The notes under the pieces are model-generated. The model saw only the letters and a program-made list of their open reading frames with translations. It was not told the origin of the DNA and did not search any database. Position numbers and translations under genes: made by a program. 32,247 bases of DNA from a virus. Positions 13,160-20,065 of this stretch are shown one piece after another; positions within the stretch are counted from its first letter, which is position 1, and every line of letters starts with the position of its first letter. Location of the stretch: the IMG/VR virus record IMGVR_UViG_3300030110_001999, positions 1 through 32,247 of that record, one strand, 5' to 3'.

Positions 13160-13663
13160 TCACAGCACCCATCCATTAAATAAACCATCTGAATCTGGAT
13201 AAACATCACCTCCAGTGTTTTGATTATATTCAGGAAACAAATTATTATTGTTATTTATGTAATCTAAAAATCTCTGAGTATAATACTCTGCTGTGTTTCT
13301 TGCTTTTTGTACTATAAAATCTACTTCAGTTTTATTTACAGTTTCTGCATTTTCTGAAGTGTGTTTAAACATACCTCCGTTTTTAATTTGATAAGCTGCA
13401 TAAGGAATATATTCTGCCTGTGCATACCAAATCAACATAGGTTGTACATATTCATTTACTAATGTTAAATAGTTGCCCTGTAAACCAGGAACAGAATTTA
13501 TATCATTAGCTATCTTATCATATAATTTAGTTCCTAGATAATTCTGAATTTCAATCTCTTGCGCTACTTTTACGAATTGAATAAATTTGTCCGTATCGGT
13601 ATTTCCGTCAATGATAGAGTTTTTTACTAAGTCCGTTCTTGTTATAAATAATACTGTCGCCAT
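13160..13663 (-). CDS. Head-tail connector-like protein (DUF6712 type)
   Basis: 167 residues, helical. The opening (MATVLFITRTDLVKNSIIDG) with KFIQFVKVAQEIEIQNYLGTKLYDKI and the long helix around NTAEYYTQRFLDYINN resemble gp6-like adaptor proteins and the DUF6712 family of Bacteroidetes phages. It follows the portal gene by 2 nt, where an adaptor is expected, and would form the ring between portal and tail. A poly-T stretch at about 13139-13149 separates it from the fibre group. Confidence 0.6.
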   Translation of the reverse strand: MATVLFITRTDLVKNSIIDGNTDTDKFIQFVKVAQEIEIQNYLGTKLYDKIANDINSVPGLQGNYLTLVNEYVQPMLIWYAQAEYIPYAAYQIKNGGMFKHTSENAETVNKTEVDFIVQKARNTAEYYTQRFLDYINNNNNLFPEYNQNTGGDVYPDSDGLFNGWVL

Positions 13664-13665
13664 AA

Positions 13666-15594
13666 TTACCTTTTCAAATTATCATAAGTGAATCCCATTT
13701 TCTTCCAATAAGCTGCGGTGTATCCCTCGTATTGCATATTTCTTGGTGCTATAGCAACTTTTTTATCATTTTTTTTCGGTTTAAAACCTTCGCTTATTGC
13801 TTTAGTAGTACTTATAGTTCCAGCATCTCTAAAAGATTCACCATCTTTTCTAGCATATATTTTACGAGTCCATCTATGGAAACATCGAGCCCCGCCTTTC
13901 CAAAGCCAGATAGAATATGTTGCTGCGCCACCTTTTCCAAAGCCAGGATTTACTGCAACATCACCCATTGCAATAATATCTTCTTTACGATAAACTTTTT
14001 TATCTTGCATCATTTTAACGCAAAACTCTCTTGATGAATCTGCTTTTCCAGGTGCTTTAGTGTACATATATCTAACTAAATATGTAACATCGTCTTTCTT
14101 TTTACTTTTGCCATCTTGCTCGCTTTTTCTTGTCTTGTTTGCTCTTCCTGTAGATGCTAATTTAACTTCGTTGTTTAGCTGATCAATGTTTTTATTTAAT
14201 TCATCGTCTAAATCATAGTCAACCTCGTGTTCATCTATTAAATCATATTCTTTTAATATGTCTTCTTCATTTTCTCCTAAGTTTATAAACTTGTCAAGTT
14301 CTGTAGCTTCTTTATGATTTTTACAAGGCATAAACCAAGTCTTCCCGTTTTCTTCGTGTTCGTGATAACCTTCACAATCTAACTCTTTAGCTTTTTCAAT
14401 CGCTTCTTCTTTAGTAGAATACACTTCTTGTCCATCTATCTTTTTTAGCTTGACTCCTGTTTCTTCTTCTCTTGTTTCTTTGTCCGTTACATTACTTAAA
14501 TCAGTAAATTCAAGAGGCTGAAGCGTTTTAAAGTACAAATGAAGCGAGATATCGTTATAAGTAAGGATTTTATCAAAGGCATTAATTAAAAGCGTCTGAA
14601 AGGGACGTATTACCATATTATCCATTAAGATACTTGCTGTTTTTAATTCATCTGCATTACTTCCAAAACCTGTGTTATCTTTTACTCCTAATAACATTGG
14701 AGAAACAACCCTATGGGCTACCATTATCTTTTTAGAACTTTCATCAGAGAGAAATTGATATTGATTATGAGCATCACTTAATTGAATAGGATCGATAGTT
14801 GCTGCTGTACTAGAATCATCATTAAAACTAAGAATAAATTTACCTGCATTAGAGGATCCTCCCCATTTCTGGTATATTCTTTGTTCTATCATCTCTCTTT
14901 CTTCCGGAGATGGAGTTCCATTATTCATATTAATTAACATACTTGGTGCTAAGCCATTTAAAATATTATTTAAGTGATAATTTGATATTTCTTCTTCAAG
15001 CTCTGCATACTGAGTTCCTCCTTCGTAATCTGGCGGACTATAATATTTATATCCTGAACGATAAGGCTTCACATATAGTATCTCTAGCCCTTCGTTTGAC
15101 ATTCCAAATGCAGGTATTCTAGTTAGTTTGCTGTTTCTTTTGTATTTACTCCAATCATTAAAATAATAATACGCAGGTACTTCGCCTTTATCATTGCATT
15201 TTTCAGCTCTAAGAGTTTCAACAGGTATATGTTCTAATTCAACAATCCTACTTCTGTTTTGAGAATAAATAACTTGTATTGCACATTGTCCCATTAATTT
15301 TAAGTCCGAACATAATCTTCTAACTACTTCATCCTTAAATAAAGAAACCATCATAGCATATTGTTCTGGGCGTCTATTAGAATCAGTAGCATCTAAGCCT
15401 TTTCCATAAATCATCTCTGAGATACCATTTATAATAGCCATATTTGTTGGTGAACCATTATATCTATCAATTAAATATTGAAAATAATTATTATCCAATC
15501 CAAACTCTATCCAATCAGCTCCAGCTTTTTCTTTAACTTGTGGAGATGTGTAGGTACTTAAATTAACAATACTTAATTGTGTCTTATTTTTCAT
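13666..15594 (-). CDS. Portal protein with long C-terminal extension
   Basis: 642 residues. About 1-375 reads as an HK97-like portal: FGLDNNYFQYLIDRYNGSPT, IYGKGLD, DLKLMGQCAIQV, KWGGSSNAGKFILSF and DESSKKIMVAHRVVSPMLLGV. The extension contains a small Cys motif (AIEKAKELDCEGYHEHEENG ... FMPCKNHKEA, about 398-432), an acidic linker (about 440-480), and a basic domain (DDVTYLVRYMYTKAPG ... GGARCFHRWTRKIYARKDG, about 505-590), ending in a Lys-rich tail. The portal forms the dodecameric DNA channel of the capsid. The extension is not part of a standard portal and may carry a second head protein as a fusion. The end of the gene upstream overlaps this start by 4 nt. Confidence 0.8.
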   Translation of the reverse strand: MKNKTQLSIVNLSTYTSPQVKEKAGADWIEFGLDNNYFQYLIDRYNGSPTNMAIINGISEMIYGKGLDATDSNRRPEQYAMMVSLFKDEVVRRLCSDLKLMGQCAIQVIYSQNRSRIVELEHIPVETLRAEKCNDKGEVPAYYYFNDWSKYKRNSKLTRIPAFGMSNEGLEILYVKPYRSGYKYYSPPDYEGGTQYAELEEEISNYHLNNILNGLAPSMLINMNNGTPSPEEREMIEQRIYQKWGGSSNAGKFILSFNDDSSTAATIDPIQLSDAHNQYQFLSDESSKKIMVAHRVVSPMLLGVKDNTGFGSNADELKTASILMDNMVIRPFQTLLINAFDKILTYNDISLHLYFKTLQPLEFTDLSNVTDKETREEETGVKLKKIDGQEVYSTKEEAIEKAKELDCEGYHEHEENGKTWFMPCKNHKEATELDKFINLGENEEDILKEYDLIDEHEVDYDLDDELNKNIDQLNNEVKLASTGRANKTRKSEQDGKSKKKDDVTYLVRYMYTKAPGKADSSREFCVKMMQDKKVYRKEDIIAMGDVAVNPGFGKGGAATYSIWLWKGGARCFHRWTRKIYARKDGESFRDAGTISTTKAISEGFKPKKNDKKVAIAPRNMQYEGYTAAYWKKMGFTYDNLKR

Positions 15595-15956
15595 ATTATA
15601 ATATAATCATTATCGTAAGCGTCTGCACCGGTTGGAACAATATAAGATCCATCATTAACTGAATAGTAATCATTGTTTGTTTGATTAATAGTTTGATCTG
15701 TACAGAAAATCTTGTCTTTATAAATAACACTTGTTCCCTCTTTTACTGTTAAGTCATAAAATCTTCCCTCTACTAAAACTGGGCTTAACGCTTTAGATAT
15801 TACGAGATAGTTTTTATCGGTTGTTGTTGTAATACCTGCATAAGTTGTTGAGGTGTTTGTTGAGTCGTCTCTTACTACCATACTAACAGTTCCACCATAA
15901 CTTCTAGGAATTATTTTCATAGTTTGTGCTGATGCCGTTGTTGTCAAGTGTATCAT
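15591..15956 (-). CDS. Small virion structural protein
   Basis: 121 residues from the ATG at 15956 (MIHLTTTASAQTMKIIPRSY). A start five codons upstream would place the CGTTATA element inside the coding sequence, so the later start is preferred. It is beta-rich (GGTVSMVVRDDSTNT, NYLVISKALSPVLVEGRFYDLTVKEGTSVIYKDKIF) and resembles small phage immunoglobulin-like or head/baseplate proteins common in this phage group. Preceded by the CGTTATA-N5 element and two terminators, so it begins its own transcription unit leading into the portal gene. Confidence 0.6.
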   Translation of the reverse strand: MIHLTTTASAQTMKIIPRSYGGTVSMVVRDDSTNTSTTYAGITTTTDKNYLVISKALSPVLVEGRFYDLTVKEGTSVIYKDKIFCTDQTINQTNNDYYSVNDGSYIVPTGADAYDNDYIII

Positions 15957-15968
15957 ACTTATATAACG
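15957..15968 (-). promoter_or_regulatory. CGTTATA-N5 start-proximal element
   Basis: CGTTATATAAGT immediately followed by ATG. The whole 15-nt sequence including ATG is identical at 26638-26652. It lies 22 nt past a terminator, where a new promoter is expected. Confidence 0.6.
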
Positions 15969-15990
15969 CACTATCTTTAAATTTTGTACA

Positions 15991-16020
15991 TAAAAAAAGA
16001 GGAGTCCGAAAACTCCCCTT
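15991..16020 (-). terminator. Intrinsic terminator (second of a tandem pair)
   Basis: On the minus strand, an 8-bp stem AGGGGAGT/ACTCCTCT (one wobble pair), loop TTTCGG, then seven T. The loop is the same as in the 6939-6972 terminator. Confidence 0.9.
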
Positions 16021-16067
16021 ATAACAAAACTAATTTATGAAAACTTATAAATGTGATGTAAATATAT

Positions 16068-16103
16068 AAAAAAAAAGGGATACGTTTTACATACCCCCTT
16101 TAA
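16068..16103 (-). terminator. Intrinsic terminator (first of a tandem pair)
   Basis: On the minus strand, AAAGGG with CCCTTT plus an imperfect upper stem (GTATG/CGTAT with a bulge), then nine T. It lies 15 nt after the stop of the 174-residue tail-tube-like gene. The plus strand can also form this hairpin followed by a T run. Confidence 0.8.
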
Positions 16104-16118
16104 TTTTTTTTAATAATC

Positions 16119-16643
16119 CTAGTTAGGAGTTATTTGTGCACCTTGATTAGCACCTGTTACAACACTTGCTTGTGTGAAGTCTGGAGCTTGTTTTTCTTGT
16201 GCAACAAAAGTTAATGAGTAACCACTTAAGTCTCCCATTGCTGCTCCTGAAGAAAAAGTACCTGTTGTTAATTCTGCACCATTTTCTTTTCCTACCAACC
16301 AATAGTTCCCATTGTAATCTTCAACCCAAATATGTGGACGAGCAATAGCAAGAAGTCTTATTTCTTCCTGCGTATCTTTTTCTTGGAAAGTAAAGTTTAA
16401 GGTTAATGTACTTTCATAGAAAGTAGTACCATTGTCTCTTGAACTTGTAACTGTGGTTTCAAATGCTGAATTTCCTTTCAAATCGAACTGATATAAAGTA
16501 GGAGTACCAGAAATTGCAGTGATCTCGAAGGAAGTAGTGGTGATTGTACCTAATCCACCAAAATCAGTGAAGTAAACACTTTTCAAACCGCCGACTGCCG
16601 ACTTACACGGTACTGTTCTCCCTTTAGTTAATAAACACGCCAT
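16119..16643 (-). CDS. Probable tail-tube / major tail-type structural protein
   Basis: 174 residues. Opening MACLLTKGRTVPCKSAVGGL is a recurrent start of a structural protein in Bacteroidetes phages. The rest is beta-rich (FEITAISGTPTLYQFDLKG, STLTLNFTFQEKDTQEEI, LSGYSLTFVAQEKQ), in keeping with tail-tube folds. The gene is flanked by terminators on both sides (16693-16727 and 16068-16103), implying a separate high-level transcript, as expected for a major virion component. No coupled neighbour. A head-decoration role is the alternative. Confidence 0.6.
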   Translation of the reverse strand: MACLLTKGRTVPCKSAVGGLKSVYFTDFGGLGTITTTSFEITAISGTPTLYQFDLKGNSAFETTVTSSRDNGTTFYESTLTLNFTFQEKDTQEEIRLLAIARPHIWVEDYNGNYWLVGKENGAELTTGTFSSGAAMGDLSGYSLTFVAQEKQAPDFTQASVVTGANQGAQITPN

Positions 16644-16692
16644 CTTGATTTATTTTTTATTTTAACTTTTACAAGTTAGGTTAATATTTATA

Positions 16693-16727
16693 AAAAAAGG
16701 TAAGTAGATATAACCCACCTACCTTTA
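16693..16727 (-). terminator. Intrinsic terminator after major capsid gene
   Basis: On the minus strand, AAAGGTAGGTGGG pairs with the TCTACTTACCTTT arm (about 13 bp with G-U pairs), loop TTATA-like, then a run of T. It follows the capsid gene stop by about 17 nt. Confidence 0.85.
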
Positions 16728-16743
16728 TTTATTTTCTAATTTA

Positions 16744-17724
16744 TTATGCGTAAGAAACTAAATCTGATGCAATTCCGAATTGCACTGCACTAGTAAACCT
16801 CATAATAAATCTACAGTTCTGCGATCCGTCAATGTCTTGCATATCTAAAACTTTTACTTCCTGCATTTGATTTAGTAATCCCGTACCGAAGTAAAGGTTG
16901 CTTCTTTCTGCTGCGTACATTTTGTTATCCGCCATTCCTGGACAAACAAAAATCTTTACACCGTTTACAGATAATGAACCGTTATTCCACCATTGTGTTC
17001 CCTGATTGTTAACACCATTAGCACCTAATCCTGCTGCTGCAAACCCGCCAAGAGCTTGTACATAGAATTTTGCTGCACTACTTGGAATATAAATATATAA
17101 TTCTTCTTTTCCGTATAATGAACCTGGAATAGCATCAACTACTTTTGATAATTCTGCAATAATATTAGTAGCATCTAAACCACCACCTACTGCTGCAATT
17201 GATTGAGCTGCTGGAACATCTCCTGCTGCTACTGATGCCGCTATTAGTTTTTCAAACCCGTCAAATGAATTATTAGATAAAGCTGCTGTATCTCCTTGCC
17301 ATATACATCTTTCTGTATTTTGCGCAACTTCAGATGCTACGTGAGCAATCATAAAGTCAGCAAATTTAGGAGGTAGAGTTTGACTCATTCCGTATCCCAT
17401 TTGTTGAGCTTCCCAATCACTTACAAAGTCTTTCTTACATAATTGTAAGTTTACTTGTAATTCAGTAGGCTCTAATATTCTTTCTGTAAGTGTTACAGAA
17501 GAATCTGGATTAAAATCACAACTAGCTGCAGAAACTAAATTTCCTGTCGCAAGTTTTTTAATTACTTCTTTGTATGCAATATTTGGTTTTACAGTTATTC
17601 CTCCGTCATCGATTGTACTTGCCGAAAGAAGAGCTGCTGCAATATATTCACCTGCAAATTCACCTGCATACGTTGTAGTGATATTTGTAACTGTGCCTAA
17701 ATTTACATTTCTTAAATTACTCAT
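16744..17724 (-). CDS. Major capsid protein
   Basis: 326 residues. Features expected of an HK97-fold coat protein: an N-terminal arm (MSNLRNVNLGTVTNITTTYA), a long spine-helix region (TERILEPTELQVNLQLCKKDFVSDWEAQQMG), Ala/Gly-rich central domain (ELSKVVDAIPGSLYGKEELYIYIPSSAAKFYVQALGG) and a C-terminal beta region (VKIFVCPGMADNKMYAAERSNLYFGTGL). Codons and residues are biased to A, G, S and T compared with early genes, as for abundant proteins. It follows the scaffold and one small structural gene and is ended by a strong terminator. The identity as capsid rests on gene order plus fold-like pattern. Confidence 0.8.
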   Translation of the reverse strand: MSNLRNVNLGTVTNITTTYAGEFAGEYIAAALLSASTIDDGGITVKPNIAYKEVIKKLATGNLVSAASCDFNPDSSVTLTERILEPTELQVNLQLCKKDFVSDWEAQQMGYGMSQTLPPKFADFMIAHVASEVAQNTERCIWQGDTAALSNNSFDGFEKLIAASVAAGDVPAAQSIAAVGGGLDATNIIAELSKVVDAIPGSLYGKEELYIYIPSSAAKFYVQALGGFAAAGLGANGVNNQGTQWWNNGSLSVNGVKIFVCPGMADNKMYAAERSNLYFGTGLLNQMQEVKVLDMQDIDGSQNCRFIMRFTSAVQFGIASDLVSYA

Positions 17725-17750
17725 TTTTCTTATTATTTAATTAATTATTA

Positions 17751-18221
17751 TTATTGTCCTACTTCACTAAAATCTTCGAATTTGTAAGCTACCCATACTT
17801 CAATTACACCGTCTCCTTGTGTTGGAGGTGTACCACCGGTTAATTCAAGTTTCTTAGTATAGTTACCAGTAGAGATAGTTCCGTCATTTCCTATTTTCTC
17901 AGTTACATAAGGTTCGGTAGCTGAATTTAATGAAGCTCTGCTTGGACTAAGTGAACCATCTGGAGCTGAATTAGGAAAACCAAAACTTCCTGACATTGTT
18001 GGAAAATCAAATGCTGTGCTTCCTGGTGTAAATTTCCAAGCTGTGTAATAAGGAACTAATCTTTTTCCTAATTGTCCAGCCGCTGGTGCTACTTCTGCTG
18101 CAATTACTATTGGAGTAGTATATATTGCTGTTACCTCTGCTAAACCGTTTAATTTTTTATAGTACCAAGAAACCCCTGCTGGTACGCCTTCTTGTCCTCT
18201 AATTGCTGTTAATGTTGCCAT
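17751..18221 (-). CDS. Virion structural protein (possible head decoration)
   Basis: 156 residues, beta-rich and low in charge. MATLTAIRGQEGVPAGVSWYYKKLNG, AEVAPAAGQLGKRLVPYY, AWKFTPGSTAFDFPTMSGSF and a final GVIEVWVAYKFEDFSEVGQ. It sits between scaffold (4 nt after it) and capsid (26 nt before it), the usual place of a capsid decoration or stabilising protein. No catalytic motif or membrane segment. I do not recognise the family. Confidence 0.6.
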   Translation of the reverse strand: MATLTAIRGQEGVPAGVSWYYKKLNGLAEVTAIYTTPIVIAAEVAPAAGQLGKRLVPYYTAWKFTPGSTAFDFPTMSGSFGFPNSAPDGSLSPSRASLNSATEPYVTEKIGNDGTISTGNYTKKLELTGGTPPTQGDGVIEVWVAYKFEDFSEVGQ

Positions 18222-18225
18222 ATTT

Positions 18226-18813
18226 TTATTTATTTAATTTATTTAATACTCTATCTAAAGTTGTCATATTTTTGCTTTGAGCAAAAACTCTTTTTTTAAT
18301 TTCTTGTACTTCTGGATTATGAGAAATAGGTTCTGCCGCTGGAGTTTCTGATAACTCTTGTTTTACATTTTCTTCTACTTTTGCCATTTCCTCTTTTTCT
18401 CCTACCCTTGATTTTAAATCAGCAATTGCATCTTCAAGATTCTTAATTCTTTTTTCCATACCTGCCCAATCATCCACTGCTGCCTCTTTTCCTTCATCTC
18501 TCATTTCTTCTTTTTTTTCTTCTAATTCGTCTTCTTTTTGTGGAACTTCATCCGATACTTCTCTTACATCAGCGATAATTCCTTCTTCTTCGACTACTAA
18601 AAGTCTACCATCTTCAAGAATATACTCTCCGACTGGCATTGCTACTTTCTCGTCATCTGTTTTAATGAAAATCTCTTTTCCCTTTTCAAATGATTCTGAT
18701 TCTACTACTGTTCCGTTTTCAAGTTTAGATTCTTCTAACTCTACTTTTACTTCTTCTTGAGTTTCCTCACCTAAGAAAGTTTTGATGTTTTTTAAGATTT
18801 CTGTTGCTTTCAT
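18226..18813 (-). CDS. Scaffolding-type protein
   Basis: 195 residues, very rich in E and K. N-terminal domain (MKATEILKNIKTFLGEETQE) is followed by short beta repeats (KLENGTVVESESFEKGKEIF; VGEYILEDGRLLVVEEEG), an acidic low-complexity part (about 88-115), a coiled coil (MEKRIKNLEDAIADLKSRVG, about 119-138) and a basic C-terminus (MTTLDRVLNKLNK). This composition is that of phage capsid scaffolds, with a basic tail for binding coat protein. It lies between the prohead protease group and the capsid genes. The start is set by the CGTTATA-N5-ATG element. Confidence 0.75.
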   Translation of the reverse strand: MKATEILKNIKTFLGEETQEEVKVELEESKLENGTVVESESFEKGKEIFIKTDDEKVAMPVGEYILEDGRLLVVEEEGIIADVREVSDEVPQKEDELEEKKEEMRDEGKEAAVDDWAGMEKRIKNLEDAIADLKSRVGEKEEMAKVEENVKQELSETPAAEPISHNPEVQEIKKRVFAQSKNMTTLDRVLNKLNK

Positions 18814-18825
18814 ACTACTATAACG
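18814..18825 (-). promoter_or_regulatory. CGTTATA-N5 start-proximal element
   Basis: CGTTATAGTAGT directly before ATG of the scaffold gene; same spacing as three other structural-gene starts. No terminator precedes it. Confidence 0.55.
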
Positions 18826-18852
18826 TTTATTAATATTTATTTGTATTTTTGA

Positions 18853-18999
18853 TTATGTTGATTTTGTAATGTTGCCTATTCCTTGATTTATCATATCACC
18901 TTTGCAACATTCTACAGAGTAAACATCTCGATCTGCACAAAGACACCCTCTGCGTCCACCTTTTGGACTTGTTTTACTTGGTATTCTAACTTGTTTCAT
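18853..18999 (-). CDS. 48-residue Cys-rich conserved phage protein
   Basis: It begins with an ATGA overlap on the preceding 39-residue gene. A basic opening (MKQVRIPSKTSPKGGRRG) leads into G-C-L-C-x(9)-C-C-K-G, four Cys at 19, 21, 31 and 32, then INQGIGNI. I recognise this type, with a CLC...YS-x-x-C-C pattern followed by Q-G-I-G-x-I, from head-gene regions of Bacteroidetes phages. It could be a zinc-binding or disulfide-linked minor virion protein. Function unknown. Confidence 0.7.
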   Translation of the reverse strand: MKQVRIPSKTSPKGGRRGCLCADRDVYSVECCKGDMINQGIGNITKST

Positions 19000-19115
19000 C
19001 TTCCTTGTCCTCTATATTTTTTTTTATATCCATTTTGTCCTAAACTCGCATTTTTGCTGTGTGGATGAGATTTTCTTTTTGGTTTAATATATGCTTTAAT
19101 TACATTCCTAGCCAT
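18996..19115 (-). CDS. 39-residue strongly basic protein
   Basis: It starts 8 nt inside the end of the protease gene and ends as ATGA on the Cys-rich gene. Composition is K/R/H/N-rich (AYIKPKRKSHPHS; GYKKKYRGQGR) with no hydrophobic core, typical of small DNA- or RNA-binding or disordered virion peptides. The R-G-Q-G-R end recurs in such phage mini-proteins. It may neutralise packaged DNA or bind the scaffold; this is inference. Confidence 0.6.
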   Translation of the reverse strand: MARNVIKAYIKPKRKSHPHSKNASLGQNGYKKKYRGQGR

Positions 19116-20034
19116 CTAATTCTTTCATCTTGCTTTTGCTCCATCTTAAAGCAGCTTTACCACCCCAAAGCAAATATGATATAGTACCACAGGCTTTAGA
19201 ATCTCCCTCATCGTAATATTCTTCGGCTCTGCTTAAATAAGAGTACATTCTTTTTATCGTTTCTTTTGAGATTGGTTTTCCTGCTGCTAATTGTGTAGCT
19301 CTTACTTTTCCAACTTGTGTAGCACATTTATTGTTTACCTTGTTGTTTAATTCTAAGCCTTTTTTAGCGTTGTTCTTTACTCCATCTGGGTAATCACTAT
19401 ATGATTCGAGTTCTCGTTTTTTACCATCCTTTAAACGCTTATCTTCTCTTACTATAGATCTGATAACAGACAACATTTGTTCTGCCTCTTCCTCTTCAAA
19501 GTCGTTTATTGGTTCTTGTGGACGTTCGGCTTTGTCAGCAAAGTATCCTTCAATAGAAAATCCTTTAACTTTACCTGTTTTTACATATTCATCCCAAACC
19601 TCATCAGAGTTTACCTTAACAGCTCCCATCCAAGTTCCTACAGGCACATTTAAACCATACTTTCTAGATTTGTCGTGTACTTCGTCCTCTACTAGCCAAG
19701 ACTCAACTAAAGTTAATCCTTTTAGCTTGTGCAGGTGTTCTAAAGTTGTATTGTTTTGGTTTCCATTCATTAAATACAACTGAGATGCTTTTTCTATTGT
19801 TTTTTTAGAGAAATAGATATAATATTCTTCTTGTTCGTTTTTTCTGTAGATAGGTTTGTTTGGAACTAGCAATGCGCCCATTAAAATACGCTTCTCGTTT
19901 GATATTTCTGCTAGTTTTACATCCTGTGACTTTAAAGCGATAAAATCTTCTTCAATTGCTGGTGATTCCACTAACGAAATTGCTTCTATACCTGAAAGAA
20001 TATCATCTCCTAAAATAAGTTCTATAATCTTCAT
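19108..20034 (-). CDS. XkdF-like prohead protease with C-terminal domain
   Basis: 308 residues. Residues 1-170 match the XkdF-type phage serine protease pattern: LVESPAIEEDFIAL (21-34), KRILMGALLVPNKPIYR, LEHLHK with H100, VESWLVEDEVHDKS and GFSIEGYF with S160 as the likely nucleophile. An acidic linker (about 172-190) precedes a second domain (YSDYPDGVKNNAKKGLELN ... ACGTISYLLWGGKAALRWSK), a module seen in other phage head proteins. The protease would mature the capsid or remove scaffold. Preceded by the CGTTATA-N5 element; followed by two overlapping mini-genes. Confidence 0.75.
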   Translation of the reverse strand: MKIIELILGDDILSGIEAISLVESPAIEEDFIALKSQDVKLAEISNEKRILMGALLVPNKPIYRKNEQEEYYIYFSKKTIEKASQLYLMNGNQNNTTLEHLHKLKGLTLVESWLVEDEVHDKSRKYGLNVPVGTWMGAVKVNSDEVWDEYVKTGKVKGFSIEGYFADKAERPQEPINDFEEEEAEQMLSVIRSIVREDKRLKDGKKRELESYSDYPDGVKNNAKKGLELNNKVNNKCATQVGKVRATQLAAGKPISKETIKRMYSYLSRAEEYYDEGDSKACGTISYLLWGGKAALRWSKSKMKELDG

Positions 20035-20046
20035 ATTATTATAACG
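20035..20046 (-). promoter_or_regulatory. CGTTATA-N5 start-proximal element
   Basis: CGTTATAATAAT directly before ATG of the protease gene, 19 nt after the stop of the tape measure gene. Confidence 0.55.
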
Positions 20047-20065
20047 TATTAATTATTTTTTTTGT

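Noticed and set aside
13718-14034. Two overlapping plus-strand frames opposite the portal gene
   Set aside because: Compositional shadows of the Lys/Gly-rich portal C-terminus; no start context or neighbour support.
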